A DNA stretch of 60,586 nt from Candidatus Omnitrophota bacterium (GCA_028718225.1 JAQUMI010000004.1:1-60586); one strand, 5' to 3'. Shown: positions 1-9,142, counted from the stretch's first letter. A program made the numbers and translations. Notes: a model not told the origin generated them from the sequence alone.

Positions 1-504
1 CTTCCGGGCAATCTTCTTAATCAGATTGGTAGTAGAAAGGCCTTTTACCAGCCTTACGGTCTGCACTTTCCCGCCGTATCCCAGCACAAAGTCATTGCCT
101 ACTATATTACTTTTATTCCAATCCGCTCCTTTAATCAGGATATCCGGCTTAACCTCTTGAATTAATTTAAGCGGGGTAGTCTCTTTAAATAAGGTCAGGT
201 AATCAACGCTCTCTAAAGCAGCTAATAGCCTAAGGCGGTTTTTTTCACCTACAACAGGCCTATACTTACCTTTGATCTTTCTAACCGATGTGTCGCTATT
301 TACACCCACGACCAGGATATCGCCGGCGCTCTTGGCATCCTGAAGGTATTTAGCGTGGCCATAATGCAGAATATCAAAGCAGCCGTTGGTGAAAACTACT
401 TTTCTACCTTCTTTTTTTAATTCTTTAACTAATTTCTTAAGCGCATGTAAACTTTTTATTTTACTGCTGCTTAAGCGATACCGGCTTCTTCTATGAGTTC
501 GCAT
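1..504 (-). CDS. rfaE2: D-glycero-beta-D-manno-heptose 1-phosphate adenylyltransferase (RfaE2/HldE C-terminal type), partial
   Basis: This is the nucleotidyltransferase that activates heptose 1-phosphate to ADP-heptose for the lipopolysaccharide inner core. The minus strand is open from an ATG at 504 to the window edge (168 codons, no stop), so the extreme C-terminus is missing. The cytidylyltransferase core is visible: FTNGCFDILHYGHAKYL with the GxFDxxHxGH nucleotide-binding motif, then a VGVNSD stretch and an RP..GE segment, as in RfaE2. No kinase domain precedes it, so this is the stand-alone form. The first 15 or so residues are basic and unlike the family, so the true start may lie inside and use a non-ATG codon. 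It overlaps gmhA, the preceding enzyme of the same pathway, by 34 nt. Confidence 0.9.
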   Translation of the reverse strand, partial: MRTHRRSRYRLSSSKIKSLHALKKLVKELKKEGRKVVFTNGCFDILHYGHAKYLQDAKSAGDILVVGVNSDTSVRKIKGKYRPVVGEKNRLRLLAALESVDYLTLFKETTPLKLIQEVKPDILIKGADWNKSNIVGNDFVLGYGGKVQTVRLVKGLSTTNLIKKIARK

Positions 505-1040
505 AAAATGTGTCCTATAGTAATATGCGCTTCCTGGATGCGGGCAGTGACGCTAGAGGGTACGACTAAAGCCAGATCCGCTAACTTGACCAATTCTCCT
601 CCATCCCCTCCGGTTAAAGCAATAGTTTTTAAGCCCATTTTCCTGGCCTGTTTAAACCCTAACGCCACATTTTTCGCTTTTCCGCTTGTAGATATACCAA
701 GGGCTACGTCAAACTTTCCGGCTAATGCTTCCAGCTGGCGGCTAAAAATTATATCATAACCAAAATCATTGGCTAAGGCCGTAATTATAGAGGTATTCGT
801 GGTCAAAGCCAGTGCGGCTAAAGCGGGCCGGTCCTTTTTAAACCTCCCGACTAGCTCAGCAGCGATATGCTGGGCATCGCCCGCAGACCCTCCATTGCCG
901 AAGACAACCAGTTTGCCCCCTTTTTTAAGCGCCTCTATTATTACTTCCGAAATCTCCAGGATCAAACTGACTTTACTCTTTAATAGTTCTTCCTTGATCT
1001 GGATGCTCTCTAAAATGATCTCCTGGACTCTTTCTCTCAT
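471..1040 (-). CDS. gmhA: Sedoheptulose-7-phosphate isomerase GmhA
   Basis: This SIS-domain isomerase converts sedoheptulose 7-phosphate to D-glycero-D-manno-heptose 7-phosphate, the first step of ADP-heptose synthesis in the cytosol. The 189-residue length is normal. Visible signatures are VFGNGGSAGDAQHIAAELVGRF near residues 46-67, the LTTNTSIITALANDFGYD segment, LGISTSGKAKNV and the C-terminal EAHITIGHILCELIE that carries catalytic Glu and His. The ATG at 1040 is preceded by an AAGGGTGG Shine-Dalgarno. It follows pfk by 11 nt and overlaps rfaE2. The order gmhA-rfaE2 supports a heptose-containing LPS core. Confidence 0.95.
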   Translation of the reverse strand: MRERVQEIILESIQIKEELLKSKVSLILEISEVIIEALKKGGKLVVFGNGGSAGDAQHIAAELVGRFKKDRPALAALALTTNTSIITALANDFGYDIIFSRQLEALAGKFDVALGISTSGKAKNVALGFKQARKMGLKTIALTGGDGGELVKLADLALVVPSSVTARIQEAHITIGHILCELIEEAGIA

Positions 1041-1051
1041 ATTCCACCCTT

Positions 1052-2083
1052 TTAGCCAAAGAACACCTTGGCGATATCGTAAAGCTCCATATCTACCGTT
1101 TTTAAGGCCTTAACTGCGTCGGATAACGGGACATCGATTACTTTAATCCCTTGCAGAGCAACCATCCTGCCGAATTTTTTATTTTTGATTAATTCTACCG
1201 CTTTTACGCCGAAGCGCGTTCCTAAGACTCTATCAAACGCCGTAGGCGTGCCGCCTCTCTGGATATGCCCAAAAACACTAACCCTGGTTTCATAGCCCGT
1301 CCTTTTCTCTATTTCATTGGCCAACGCTTCTCCGATTCCCCCTAGGCGCACATGGCCGAATGAATCCAATTTTTGTTCCTGGGTAACTAAACCCTTGTCT
1401 TTAAACTGCGCACCTTCGGCCACCACGACAATGCTGAAGGTTTTCCCCCGGGCGTGGCGCTTTTTGATAATATTACAAACCTCTTCCAGGTCAATGGGGA
1501 TTTCAGGGATTAACACCACATCTGCGCCTCCGGCAATACCCGCTTCAATGGCAATCCAACCGGCGTGCCTCCCCATAACTTCTGCCACAATGATCCGATG
1601 GTGGCTCTCGGCAGTAGTATGCAGGCGGTCAATGCATTCCGTAGCGATATTCAAAGCAGTATCAAAACCAAAGGTATAATCTGTTGCCGAAAGGTCGTTG
1701 TCTATAGTTTTAGGCACGCCCACAATATTGGGTATGCCGTCCTGGGCTAATTTTGCGGCCACCCCCAGAGTATCTTCTCCTCCCACAGCCACCAACGCGT
1801 ATAGCCCCATTTTTTTAAAATTATCTTTGACCTTTTCTGAATCTCCCTCCTTCTTATACGGATTAGTCCTGGATGTACCCAGGATCGTGCCTCCCCGCGG
1901 TAATATTCCGGATACCGCATTCACATCTAACGGCATAGTGTCATTTTCTACTAATCCTTTCCAGCCGTTCTTAATACCTACTACTGCATAGCCTTCCACT
2001 AGAGACTTGCGCACTACTGCCCGGATTACCGAATTTAACCCCGGGCAATCGCCTCCGCCTGTCAGTATCCCTATCTTCTCCAT
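1052..2083 (-). CDS. 6-phosphofructokinase, predicted pyrophosphate-dependent
   Basis: This is a phosphofructokinase of the PfkA superfamily acting in glycolysis/gluconeogenesis. I place the start at the ATG at 2083 (343 aa, MEKIGILTGGGDCPGLN), preceded by an AGGAGA ribosome site. A longer reading frame to 2176 adds 31 unconserved residues inside amaP and was rejected. The phosphate-donor residues are informative: GGEDT puts Asp at residue 104 and PKTIDND puts Lys at 125. In characterised family members these two residues (Gly and Gly in ATP enzymes) mark use of pyrophosphate. Catalytic TIDND and MGRHAGWIA are intact. A reversible PPi enzyme fits an energy-limited anaerobe. Cofactor use is inferred, not shown. 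Confidence 0.9.
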   Translation of the reverse strand: MEKIGILTGGGDCPGLNSVIRAVVRKSLVEGYAVVGIKNGWKGLVENDTMPLDVNAVSGILPRGGTILGTSRTNPYKKEGDSEKVKDNFKKMGLYALVAVGGEDTLGVAAKLAQDGIPNIVGVPKTIDNDLSATDYTFGFDTALNIATECIDRLHTTAESHHRIIVAEVMGRHAGWIAIEAGIAGGADVVLIPEIPIDLEEVCNIIKKRHARGKTFSIVVVAEGAQFKDKGLVTQEQKLDSFGHVRLGGIGEALANEIEKRTGYETRVSVFGHIQRGGTPTAFDRVLGTRFGVKAVELIKNKKFGRMVALQGIKVIDVPLSDAVKALKTVDMELYDIAKVFFG

Positions 2084-2099
2084 CTGCTCTCCTTTAATT

Positions 2100-2708
2100 T
2101 TATGCCCTATCGTATCCTCTAAAAGGGACCGTAGGCTCTTCTTTTGCAATATTCTTTTTATTTCTGTCTTTTTCATCCAGCGCGATAATCTTGGCTATAT
2201 GTATCCTTACGGTAATCTGCTCTTCAACCCCTAAAACCTCCTGAATTTTAGACTTGGTGATATCCTGCAACCGCGAGGTCAGTTCCGGTATATTGGCCTC
2301 TTTTTTTAAGATCACTCTCAAGTCCACCATAATGCCTTTCTTGTTAGCAATAACATCCGGTCTTAATTCTTTAATTTCGGGAATCACCCCGGTAAGTCTG
2401 CGGATTAAATCCTCTACGGCGGATAAAGCAATGGTAACTTCTCCTGAAGCGGTATCAAAAGCAATGGTCTTTTCACGCTGCAGGCGGCCGAGGATAATCC
2501 GGGCAAAGGAAAAACTCACCAGGATTAAAATTACTCCGGAAAGCCCGGTGAAGATCCGGGAATTAGGGCTGCTCTGGATATAATCAAATATGTTATTTAT
2601 ATACTGGGGCTGGAGTAAATTTAAGGAGAAAGCAACTAAAATGATACCACCTAATATAATTACCGCGGCGTAAAATAATACTCCGAGAACCGTAAATATC
2701 CTCATCAA
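2100..2708 (-). CDS. amaP: Alkaline shock response membrane anchor protein AmaP (Asp23-related)
   Basis: This 202-residue protein has two predicted membrane segments (about residues 7-29 and 51-73) followed by a cytosolic Asp23/Gls24-type (DUF322) domain with [19 protein letters not shown] and a [20 protein letters not shown] stretch. In Firmicutes AmaP anchors Asp23 at the membrane and is linked to envelope stress. No separate Asp23 gene is nearby. It overlaps accC by 4 nt (ATGA), so it is translationally coupled to the fatty-acid carboxylase genes, a common arrangement in deep-branching bacteria. Its exact role here is unknown. Confidence 0.8.
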   Translation of the reverse strand: MMRIFTVLGVLFYAAVIILGGIILVAFSLNLLQPQYINNIFDYIQSSPNSRIFTGLSGVILILVSFSFARIILGRLQREKTIAFDTASGEVTIALSAVEDLIRRLTGVIPEIKELRPDVIANKKGIMVDLRVILKKEANIPELTSRLQDITKSKIQEVLGVEEQITVRIHIAKIIALDEKDRNKKNIAKEEPTVPFRGYDRA

Positions 2709-4075
2709 TTACTCCTTTCTATCTCTGCCTCTTCTTTCAGTAAGTCCTGGACAAAATGCGTGGAAATATCGCCTTTTAAGAAAAGCGGGTTTTGCATAAG
2801 CTTTAAGTGGAAGGGAATAGTAGTCTTTATCGGGGAAACATGGAACTCGGTTAATGCCCGGTACATAATCTTAATTGCCTCCTGCCGGTTATCCCCATGA
2901 ACGATCAACTTGGCTATAAGTGAATCATACTGAGAAGGGATTGTATAACCCGCGTAGATATGCGTATCTACGCGCACATTCGGGCCACCGGGCAAGACCA
3001 GGGTTCCGATTTTGCCCGGTTGAGGCATAAAATTGTTATCCGGGTCTTCGGCATTGATCCGGCATTCAATCGCTGCACCCCTGATACGGACATCTTCCTG
3101 TTTGATTTTTAGTTTTTCTCCGGAGGCAACGCGAATCTGCTCTTTAATCAAATCTATTCCCGTAACCATCTCGGTGACCGGATGCTCAACCTGGACGCGG
3201 GTATTCATCTCCATGAAGTAAAAATTATTTGTCTTCTCATCCAATAGGAATTCAATCGTCCCGCAACTCACATAATTTATGGATTTTATCCCCTTAAGGA
3301 CCATTTCGCCCAGGCGCTTACGCATCTTTGTATCCACAACGGATGAAGGGGATTCCTCGAGTAACTTTTGGTGGCGCCTTTGAATACTGCAGTCCCTTTC
3401 TCCCAGCTGCAGGACATGGCCAGAGTGGTCGCCGATAATCTGGACTTCAATGTGGTGCGGTTTCTCAATATATTTTTCAATATAAACATCGGGATTGCCA
3501 AAATTTGCTTCGGCCTCTGCCTGAGCTGTCATTAAACTGGACACCAGCGTAAGGTCATTATGGCATATCCGCATCCCTTTTCCGCCGCCCCCGGAAGCAG
3601 CCTTAATAATCACCGGATAGCCTATTAATTTGGCTGTTTTAAGCGCCTCTTCCTTGCTCTTGATTACATTGGCGCTCCCCGGGATTATCGCCAGGCCCGC
3701 CTTATGCATGGAGGTACGGGCAGCCATCTTATCTCCCATAAGCCGGATATTTTCCGGAGTCGGACCGATAAAAGTAATTTTACAGGATTGGCAGATTTCG
3801 GCAAAATGCGGATTTTCGGCTAAAAAACCGTAGCCGGGATGAATTGCTTCTACGTCGGTAATTTCGGCTGCGCTGATGATTGCGGGGATATTCAAATAGC
3901 TGCTGGATGAAGCTGCCTGGCCTATGCAGATGGCTTCGTCAGCCAGGCGTACATGCAGGGAATCCCTGTCTATCTGTGAATATACGGCAACAGTCCGGAT
4001 CCCTAATTCGCGGCAGGCGCGTATAATCCTGAGGGCGATTTCTCCGCGGTTAGCAATGAGTATTTTAGAAAACAT
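2705..4075 (-). CDS. accC: Acetyl-CoA carboxylase, biotin carboxylase subunit
   Basis: AccC carboxylates the biotin on AccB using ATP and bicarbonate, the first half of malonyl-CoA formation. Its 456 residues match the family. The N-terminal domain starts [24 protein letters not shown]. The ATP-grasp domain shows the glycine-rich loop [13 protein letters not shown], the catalytic [14 protein letters not shown] near residues 290-303 and the [10 protein letters not shown] segment. It lies 22 nt after accB and overlaps amaP. The carboxyltransferase genes accA/accD are not in this window, so the complex must be completed from elsewhere. Confidence 0.97.
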   Translation of the reverse strand: MFSKILIANRGEIALRIIRACRELGIRTVAVYSQIDRDSLHVRLADEAICIGQAASSSSYLNIPAIISAAEITDVEAIHPGYGFLAENPHFAEICQSCKITFIGPTPENIRLMGDKMAARTSMHKAGLAIIPGSANVIKSKEEALKTAKLIGYPVIIKAASGGGGKGMRICHNDLTLVSSLMTAQAEAEANFGNPDVYIEKYIEKPHHIEVQIIGDHSGHVLQLGERDCSIQRRHQKLLEESPSSVVDTKMRKRLGEMVLKGIKSINYVSCGTIEFLLDEKTNNFYFMEMNTRVQVEHPVTEMVTGIDLIKEQIRVASGEKLKIKQEDVRIRGAAIECRINAEDPDNNFMPQPGKIGTLVLPGGPNVRVDTHIYAGYTIPSQYDSLIAKLIVHGDNRQEAIKIMYRALTEFHVSPIKTTIPFHLKLMQNPLFLKGDISTHFVQDLLKEEAEIERSN

Positions 4076-4097
4076 TTAATTTAAGCTTAATTTCCAG

Positions 4098-4550
4098 TTA
4101 TGCCGGTTCAATCAGAAAAATGGGCTGGCTAAATTCCACGGGCTCAGCATTATCCACCAGGATTTCCAGGATTTTGCCCTTGACTTCAGATTTAATTTCG
4201 TTCATCAATTTCATCGCTTCGATTATACAGATAACCTGCCCGGGCTCAATATTTTGGCCGACTTCCACATAAGGGGCAGCTTCGGGGCTGGGAGCACGGT
4301 AGAAAGTTCCGACCATCGGAGATTTTACCTCTATTGCCTTAACCTGTGCTTGTTTGGCTGGCTCGCTAATCTGTTTCATTCCCGAATCCGCGCTGCTCTG
4401 CCGTTCTACAACAATAGGCCCGCTAAAACCTTCAATGCCAGATGAAGTCTTTTTAAGCCTGATACGCATACCTTCTTTTTCAATCTCCAGCTCAACAAGG
4501 CCATTTTCATTCATCAGGTTAACCATCTCTTTTATCTCTTTGATGTTCAT
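4098..4550 (-). CDS. accB: Acetyl-CoA carboxylase biotin carboxyl carrier protein
   Basis: AccB is the biotin carrier of acetyl-CoA carboxylase. The 150-residue protein has a short N-terminal helical region (MNIKEIKEMVNLMNENGL), a Gln/Ala/Pro-containing linker around residues 50-70 and a C-terminal biotinyl domain. The biotin attachment site is EAMKLMNE with Lys114, 36 residues from the end, as usual. It is followed by accC after 22 nt. It lies 49 nt downstream of efp; that gap holds a short CTGCCGGCCGGCAG palindrome. Confidence 0.96.
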   Translation of the reverse strand: MNIKEIKEMVNLMNENGLVELEIEKEGMRIRLKKTSSGIEGFSGPIVVERQSSADSGMKQISEPAKQAQVKAIEVKSPMVGTFYRAPSPEAAPYVEVGQNIEPGQVICIIEAMKLMNEIKSEVKGKILEILVDNAEPVEFSQPIFLIEPA

Positions 4551-4580
4551 TTCTCACCTTTCTCCCACGAGGCTCCCTGC

Positions 4581-4594
4581 CTGCCGGCCGGCAG
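4581..4594. repeat. Short palindromic element in efp-accB gap
   Basis: The gap between efp and accB contains the perfect 14-nt palindrome CTGCCGGCCGGCAG, preceded by CCTGC. Related GCCTGTCT..CCGG..AGGTAGA elements occur at 44843-44881 and 55705-55724, so this looks like one member of a small dispersed family. It could form a tight hairpin in the mRNA just upstream of accB. Function is unknown. Confidence 0.5.
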
Positions 4595-4599
4595 ACTTT

Positions 4600-5163
4600 T
4601 TAATTAACCCTCTCAACGTACTCGGCGCTACGCGTATCCACTTTAATCCTGTCGCCAACATCAATAAATAATGGCACCTGGATAGTCGCCCCTGTTTCTA
4701 TCTCTGCCGGCTTAGTCCCGCTTTTAGCCGTATCCCCTTTTATGCCAGGTTCGGTATGCATAATTTCAACTTCAATAAAATTAGGCAAATTGACCGTAAG
4801 AAAATCGCCTTTATAGAAATATCCCATTACTTCCAGATTATCTTTCAGGAACTTCGCTTTAGCTCCAACATTATCTTCGGAAACAGTAACCTCTTCAAAA
4901 TTGTCCTGGTCCATAAAATGGTAGAGGTGCCCGGAGTTATACTGGTACTGCAGTTTCCTTTCATCCACAAACGCCTGTTCTATTTTTTCATCGCCCCGGA
5001 AAGTCTTCTCCTGGATATTGGAATTCTTCATATTCCTCAGCTTTGCCCGCACAAAAGCCGCGCCCTTGCCGGGCTTCACGTGCTGAGCGTCTACGACCAC
5101 ATAAACAGCATTATCTACTAGAATAGTTACCCCGGATTTAATTTCATTTATGGATAAAGCCAC
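4600..5163 (-). CDS. efp: Elongation factor P
   Basis: EF-P binds between the ribosomal P and E sites and relieves stalling at polyproline motifs. The 187-residue protein has the three-domain EF-P pattern, with the modifiable loop QHVKPGKGAAFVRAKLRN carrying Lys33 at the tip, and the C-terminal DRIKVDTRSAEYVERVN signature. The start is a GTG at 5163, with GAGGT about 6 nt upstream. The gene overlaps the end of the M24 peptidase gene by 20 nt. A PGKG loop with Lys suggests either beta-lysylation (EpmA/EpmB) or no modification. No modification enzyme is visible here. Confidence 0.96.
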   Translation of the reverse strand: MALSINEIKSGVTILVDNAVYVVVDAQHVKPGKGAAFVRAKLRNMKNSNIQEKTFRGDEKIEQAFVDERKLQYQYNSGHLYHFMDQDNFEEVTVSEDNVGAKAKFLKDNLEVMGYFYKGDFLTVNLPNFIEVEIMHTEPGIKGDTAKSGTKPAEIETGATIQVPLFIDVGDRIKVDTRSAEYVERVN

Positions 5164-6220
5164 TGAGCACCTCGCATCCCTTCTTCGTTACTAAAATCAT
5201 ATCCTCTATTCTTATCCCAAACTTACCTGCCAGATAAATAGCCGGCTCAACCGTGAAAACCATGCCTGGGAGTAAGATCCCCTCAAATTTAGCTGATATT
5301 GACGGAGCCTCATGTGTCTCCAGGCCTACTCCGTGGCCTAAGCTATGGCCAAAAAATTTTGCGTAACCCTTGTCCGCTATGTAGTTACGCGCCAAGGCAT
5401 CAATCCCGGCTATTTCCTTACCCGGCCGGATCTTACTTATTGCTCTTCTCTGTGCTTCAAGGACAATATCATAAATACGCCGGGTAAGACCTTTAAGTTT
5501 ATCCGAAAAGAAGACCCTTGTCAAGTCAGATTTATAGCCAAAGTAATCTACCCCGATATCAACCAGTACTGGTTCGCCTTCCCGGATCCTTTTCTGCCCC
5601 GGACGATGATGCGGATAGGCAGAATTAGGGCCGGAAGCGACAATAATATCAAAAGCCGCGCCGATCGCTCCGTTATAACGGATAAACCTTTCCAACTCTG
5701 CAGCAATTTCCAGTTCTTTTGTCCCTGGCTTAATAAAGCTTTTAATGAATTGCAGAGACAAACCGGTAATTTTAAGTGCCTCTCTTATTTTTTTTATTTC
5801 CCCGGCGCCCTTAACCTGCCTCAGACTTTCAATCAAACTGTGCGTAGGTATTAAATATTCTCCGGGCCGAAGATACCCTTTAATCTTTCTATATTCGGCA
5901 TAAGCCATATGCCTGCTCTCAAAACCTATTCTTTTTAGCTGTAAGTCCCGGCAGGTGCCGGCGATAATTTCAAATACCGAACCGTTAATCTTCCTGAGGC
6001 TGGCCCAACTTTTAAGTTTAGGTTTTACTTCCTGCGTATACCTGGAATCGGTAAAGTAAACTATTTCTTTTTTAGCTGCTAAAAGATAAGCGTCACAGGA
6101 AGTAAATCCGCTGAGATAAGATATGTTTGCGGGTAACGAAACAATGAAGCCGTCGAGGTTTTCTTGTTTTAGGCGTTTCAAAAATTTTTGCAGGCGTTCT
6201 CTCATACATTCGCCGCCCAA
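5144..6220 (-). CDS. M24 family aminopeptidase (Xaa-Pro peptidase-like)
   Basis: This is a metallopeptidase of the creatinase/Xaa-Pro family. The N-terminal creatinase domain (about residues 1-125, FIVSLPANISYLSGFTS) is followed by the pita-bread catalytic domain. Metal ligands are visible in LVDIGVDYFGYKSDLTR, in FGHSLGHGVGLETHEAP and in VFTVEPAIYLAGKFGIRIED. The start is uncertain: the longest form uses a TTG at 6220, while an ATG at 6205 (MRERLQKFLKRL) is also plausible. Neither has an ideal Shine-Dalgarno. Pairing of this gene with efp is very common in bacteria, perhaps reflecting processing of proline-containing peptides. The substrate is inferred. Confidence 0.92.
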   Translation of the reverse strand: MGGECMRERLQKFLKRLKQENLDGFIVSLPANISYLSGFTSCDAYLLAAKKEIVYFTDSRYTQEVKPKLKSWASLRKINGSVFEIIAGTCRDLQLKRIGFESRHMAYAEYRKIKGYLRPGEYLIPTHSLIESLRQVKGAGEIKKIREALKITGLSLQFIKSFIKPGTKELEIAAELERFIRYNGAIGAAFDIIVASGPNSAYPHHRPGQKRIREGEPVLVDIGVDYFGYKSDLTRVFFSDKLKGLTRRIYDIVLEAQRRAISKIRPGKEIAGIDALARNYIADKGYAKFFGHSLGHGVGLETHEAPSISAKFEGILLPGMVFTVEPAIYLAGKFGIRIEDMILVTKKGCEVLSGFIHK

Positions 6221-6258
6221 AACTCCGCCTTTAATGGCAAGGATGAAAGCGGCTCAGT

Positions 6259-6308
6259 ATCAACCTGCGACAGACTACGGCATAAAGTCCGCAGAAACGC
6301 AGGTTGAT
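6259..6308 (-). repeat. Intercistronic hairpin (11-bp inverted repeat)
   Basis: Between the aroQ stop and the peptidase gene lies a perfect 11-bp inverted repeat, ATCAACCTGCG (6259-6269) and CGCAGGTTGAT (6298-6308), enclosing 28 nt that can pair further (GACT/AGTC). It begins within the aroQ stop codon. There is no U-tract, so it is not an obvious terminator. It may stabilise or separate operon segments. Confidence 0.55.
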
Positions 6309-6745
6309 TATGCATCAAGTAAATCCAGCAGGGCCTCAAGCCCCAACAGGTAGCTTTTGGCGCCAAAACCCAGAATCGAACCCTTAACGACAGGGCTGAT
6401 CAAAGATTTTTGCCGGAATTCTTCGCGGGAATAAATATTGGATAGGTGTACTTCTATAGCCGGTATCCCGCAAGCCGAGAGCGCATCCCTTACAGCCACG
6501 CTCGTATGTGTATAGGCAGCCGGATTAATCAAAATAGCGTTAAATTTTCCCCTGGCCCTGCCGATTAAATCGACGATCTCCCCTTCATGGTTAGATTGCT
6601 TAATGGTCAGGCTAGCTTTTCTTTTTTGGGCTATTTTCTTAAGGCTACTGTTAATCGCTGCTAAAGTCACCCTGCCGTAAACCTGAGGTTCCCGCTGCCC
6701 TAATAGATTTAAATTCGGACCGTGGATCACCAGTATTTTTTTCAT
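6308..6745 (-). CDS. aroQ: 3-dehydroquinate dehydratase, type II
   Basis: AroQ dehydrates 3-dehydroquinate to 3-dehydroshikimate in the shikimate pathway. From the ATG at 6745 ([20 protein letters not shown]) the protein has 145 residues, the usual type II length. The catalytic Tyr lies in REPQVYG, and the conserved [16 protein letters not shown] and [13 protein letters not shown] segments are intact. A GGAAGA ribosome site supports this start. An upstream TTG would add eight unconserved residues. It follows the Trm112-like gene by 4 nt. The later aromatic genes sit in a separate operon at 37939-41947. Confidence 0.96.
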   Translation of the reverse strand: MKKILVIHGPNLNLLGQREPQVYGRVTLAAINSSLKKIAQKRKASLTIKQSNHEGEIVDLIGRARGKFNAILINPAAYTHTSVAVRDALSACGIPAIEVHLSNIYSREEFRQKSLISPVVKGSILGFGAKSYLLGLEALLDLLDA

Positions 6746-6749
6746 AATT

Positions 6750-6905
6750 TTAATCTTCCGCTTCGTCAATCAGCATCACCGGAATACCGTCTTTTATGGG
6801 GTATTTCTTGCCGCATTTTTTACAAACTATCTTACTGCCTTTTAACTCCACATCCGCCTTGCAGCCGGGGCAGGCTAAAATATCCAGCAATTCTTTATCG
6901 ATCAT
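6750..6905 (-). CDS. Trm112-like small zinc-ribbon protein (UPF0434/YcaR type)
   Basis: This 51-residue protein begins [22 protein letters not shown] and carries CPGC and CKKC pairs that would bind one zinc ion, followed by [16 protein letters not shown]. This is the Trm112/YcaR pattern. Eukaryotic Trm112 activates methyltransferases; the bacterial role is poorly known. The start codon overlaps the end of the DUF1844 gene, and aroQ follows 4 nt after its stop, so it belongs to this operon. Confidence 0.85.
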   Translation of the reverse strand: MIDKELLDILACPGCKADVELKGSKIVCKKCGKKYPIKDGIPVMLIDEAED

Positions 6906-7186
6906 TTGGCTTCTCCTTTGGCCTTAGTAAGATAGGACGTTCTTAACTCATAGAGCAGGTTCTCTAAAAAAGCTGCTTCCTCCTCGCTCAGATTTCCCTT
7001 GGTTTTTCCCTGGAGCATACCCAAGGTATCAATAATGAATTTTGCCTGGGGTAAATCCTCTTCATTCTTGTGGGTGACCGGATTCGCAAGCTGGCCTAAA
7101 AAAATGGAAGCCTGTAAAGAAAGAGTGCTGATAAAAAATTTAAAATCCGGAACAGGAGGTATGAATTCTTTCCTTTTATCTTCCAT
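6902..7186 (-). CDS. DUF1844 family protein
   Basis: This 94-residue protein contains the conserved core FIPPVPDFKFFISTLSLQASIFLGQL, then PQAKFIIDTLGMLQGKTKGNLSEEEAAFLENLLYELR, which I recognise as the DUF1844 family. No catalytic motif or signal peptide is apparent, and the family's function is unknown. It is 1 nt from the MEMO gene and overlaps the Trm112-like gene by 4 nt, so it is likely co-translated with both. Confidence 0.8.
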   Translation of the reverse strand: MEDKRKEFIPPVPDFKFFISTLSLQASIFLGQLANPVTHKNEEDLPQAKFIIDTLGMLQGKTKGNLSEEEAAFLENLLYELRTSYLTKAKGEAK

Positions 7187-7187
7187 A

Positions 7188-8012
7188 TCAGTTTATGATT
7201 ATACCGGCATAGCCGACAACCGCACTCTCATCGCCGGTTGAATCCGCGCTGGTCTGGTATTTTACCAGCCGGGCGCCTTGAGCACCTAAAGAATTAACCG
7301 CAGCTAACATCGCTATCACCGGGGCATAACCGCACATCGAAATATTAGAATTTTTTATTTCCCGCATTAGTTTATCCGGATTAAGCTCTAAGATAGCCGC
7401 AATTGCTTTTTTATCCTTCTCCACGGCTGCGCTTTGCGGTTCATAATGGGTCAGGTCCGAACTGGCAACAAACAGGGTCCTCTCTTTTAAACCGGCACCT
7501 TGAATAATCCCGGCAATCTCTTCCCCTATTTTTTTAAGCACTGTCAAATCATCCGTACTAAGCGCGATAGGTATAATTTCAAAAGCATCTTTAAAATACT
7601 GTAAAATCGGCAATTCTACCTCTAAAGAATGTTCCCGGGCATGCGCCAGGCTATCATTCTCTAAATATTTTGATCCGGCCAGTATACTTTTGGCTAATTG
7701 TGCATCTATATTTACCCGGCCCAGAGGAGTCTGCCAGGCGCCTTCAGCCATTAAGCTGTACATTGCCCCGTTACCGGTATGGTTAGGTCCCAAAAGGACT
7801 ACTTTATCTTTTATATTTATCCTGGCTACGGTCTGACTGGCTACCCTGCCCGAATATTGATACCCGGCATGAGGAAGCAGGCAGGCTAAAGCGTCTATTT
7901 TTTCCTCTTGGCCCTCGATAAAAGCGCCGATTTGTTCTCGGATATCCGAAGCTTTCGCCGGATAGAACTGGCCGGCTACCTGCGCCTGGCGTATTTTAGA
8001 TACTGCCGTCAT
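7188..8012 (-). CDS. amrB: MEMO family protein (AmmeMemoRadiSam protein B)
   Basis: This 274-residue protein belongs to the MEMO1 family, structurally related to non-haem iron class III dioxygenases. Visible features are VAGQFYPA near the N-terminus, [13 protein letters not shown] with the first metal-ligand His, [10 protein letters not shown], and [13 protein letters not shown] with another His. Bacterial MEMO is often encoded with an AMMECR1 domain and a radical SAM protein. Neither partner is in this window. It overlaps the upstream TIM-barrel gene by 17 nt. The biochemical role is unknown. Confidence 0.9.
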   Translation of the reverse strand: MTAVSKIRQAQVAGQFYPAKASDIREQIGAFIEGQEEKIDALACLLPHAGYQYSGRVASQTVARINIKDKVVLLGPNHTGNGAMYSLMAEGAWQTPLGRVNIDAQLAKSILAGSKYLENDSLAHAREHSLEVELPILQYFKDAFEIIPIALSTDDLTVLKKIGEEIAGIIQGAGLKERTLFVASSDLTHYEPQSAAVEKDKKAIAAILELNPDKLMREIKNSNISMCGYAPVIAMLAAVNSLGAQGARLVKYQTSADSTGDESAVVGYAGIIIN

Positions 8013-8919
8013 ATATATTTTCCAAAAATTCCTTGCTTTTCTTGATATCCTGTGGCGAAGCCGGATAATGTACTTCCATAACTTTCAAGGTCTCTTTCTT
8101 CAGGTAAGGCGCAAGCTCTAAGAAATTTAAATCTCCGTTAACCGGCGCCTGATGATCCCGGCAGCCAATTATATTATGCAGATGTATGCCGACCATATTT
8201 TGTGCATAGGCATCCAGGTAATCTTTATGACGGGCAAACCCCAGATTTTCCATAACCTGGGCATGGCCGGTATCGTGCCAGTAAAAAATATGCGAGGATT
8301 TAAATTCCTCCAGGATTATGCCTATCTCCTGCAGATTGGGTATCTCGCGGTAATAAAACCTGTTTTCTACTCCTAAATAGACGTCCTGGTTTTGAGCGTA
8401 GGTATTTAATTCTTCCAAAGACCTAAGGGCATAATCAAAAAACGGCTGGGCAATGGCCGCCCTTTCCCTCAAGGCATCTTCCTTTATCTGGAGGAAAAGA
8501 GGGCTGTCTTTAAGCCCCAGGTCGTAGAGTTCAATAAGTTTTTTTGTCTGGTCCGGCAGCTGGACCCTGCCGCAATGCAAAACAACTACCTTAGCTCCTA
8601 AAAGCCTGGCTGTATCTATGGTTATTTTAGTGTATTTTATGGCTAAATCCCGCTCTTCTTTATTAAAAGAAGAGATGGAATAGCAATCCGGCAAAGCATC
8701 CTGGCGTTCCAAGCCCGGGGGAATAGGACAATAATTATGCACACTGCCGATGCGGAATCCTTTTTTTCCGCTTAGCCGGCCAATCTCGGATACCATCGCG
8801 GCATTTAAATTAAAACTAAGTTCTAAATCCGCAAAGCCTAACTTTTTTATCTCAAAGAGCAGATTTTTGGCGTTAGTGTGGCGCGCGGCGTTCCAGGAAG
8901 TTGAAATAGCCAGAGGCAT
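7996..8919 (-). CDS. Sugar phosphate isomerase/epimerase-like TIM-barrel protein
   Basis: This 307-residue protein has the xylose-isomerase-like/AP endonuclease 2 TIM-barrel pattern. Metal-binding candidates are [36 protein letters not shown] and [22 protein letters not shown]. Proteins of this type act as sugar isomerases, epimerases or endonucleases, and the substrate cannot be told from sequence. It starts 2 nt after the rpsU stop, so it is the second gene of the long operon. Confidence 0.8.
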   Translation of the reverse strand: MPLAISTSWNAARHTNAKNLLFEIKKLGFADLELSFNLNAAMVSEIGRLSGKKGFRIGSVHNYCPIPPGLERQDALPDCYSISSFNKEERDLAIKYTKITIDTARLLGAKVVVLHCGRVQLPDQTKKLIELYDLGLKDSPLFLQIKEDALRERAAIAQPFFDYALRSLEELNTYAQNQDVYLGVENRFYYREIPNLQEIGIILEEFKSSHIFYWHDTGHAQVMENLGFARHKDYLDAYAQNMVGIHLHNIIGCRDHQAPVNGDLNFLELAPYLKKETLKVMEVHYPASPQDIKKSKEFLENIYDGSI

Positions 8920-8921
8920 TC

Positions 8922-9083
8922 TTATCTTCTTTCTTTGGCCCTCTTTCTCTTACGCTCGCTGGGTTTCTCGTAATGCTTGCGATCCCGGACTTCTCTTAAG
9001 ATGCCTTCCTGTTCAATTTTCTTCTTAAAACGGCGCAGGGCTGATTCAAAAGACTCGTCTCTCTTAACTTCGACTTCTGACAA
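8922..9083 (-). CDS. rpsU: Ribosomal protein bS21
   Basis: This is a 53-residue, highly basic small-subunit protein, with the conserved [38 protein letters not shown] pattern of bS21. The start is most likely the TTG at 9083: the upstream AAAGGAGATGAT matches the anti-Shine-Dalgarno sequence extensively, and the in-frame ATG lies inside it with no spacer. It is the first gene of the long operon running to the left edge, under a near-consensus promoter. In E. coli rpsU is joined to dnaG and rpoD; here those two lie elsewhere (50920-54224). Confidence 0.95.
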   Translation of the reverse strand: MSEVEVKRDESFESALRRFKKKIEQEGILREVRDRKHYEKPSERKRKRAKERR

Positions 9084-9142
9084 TATAATCATCTCCTTTC
9101 CTTAAATAAATAATCCGCTAAAAATAGCGCTAGATTGAATTT

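Noticed and set aside
2084-2176. A 31-codon N-terminal extension of phosphofructokinase
   Set aside because: It is unconserved, overlaps amaP and lacks a ribosome site; an ATG with AGGAGA lies at 2083.
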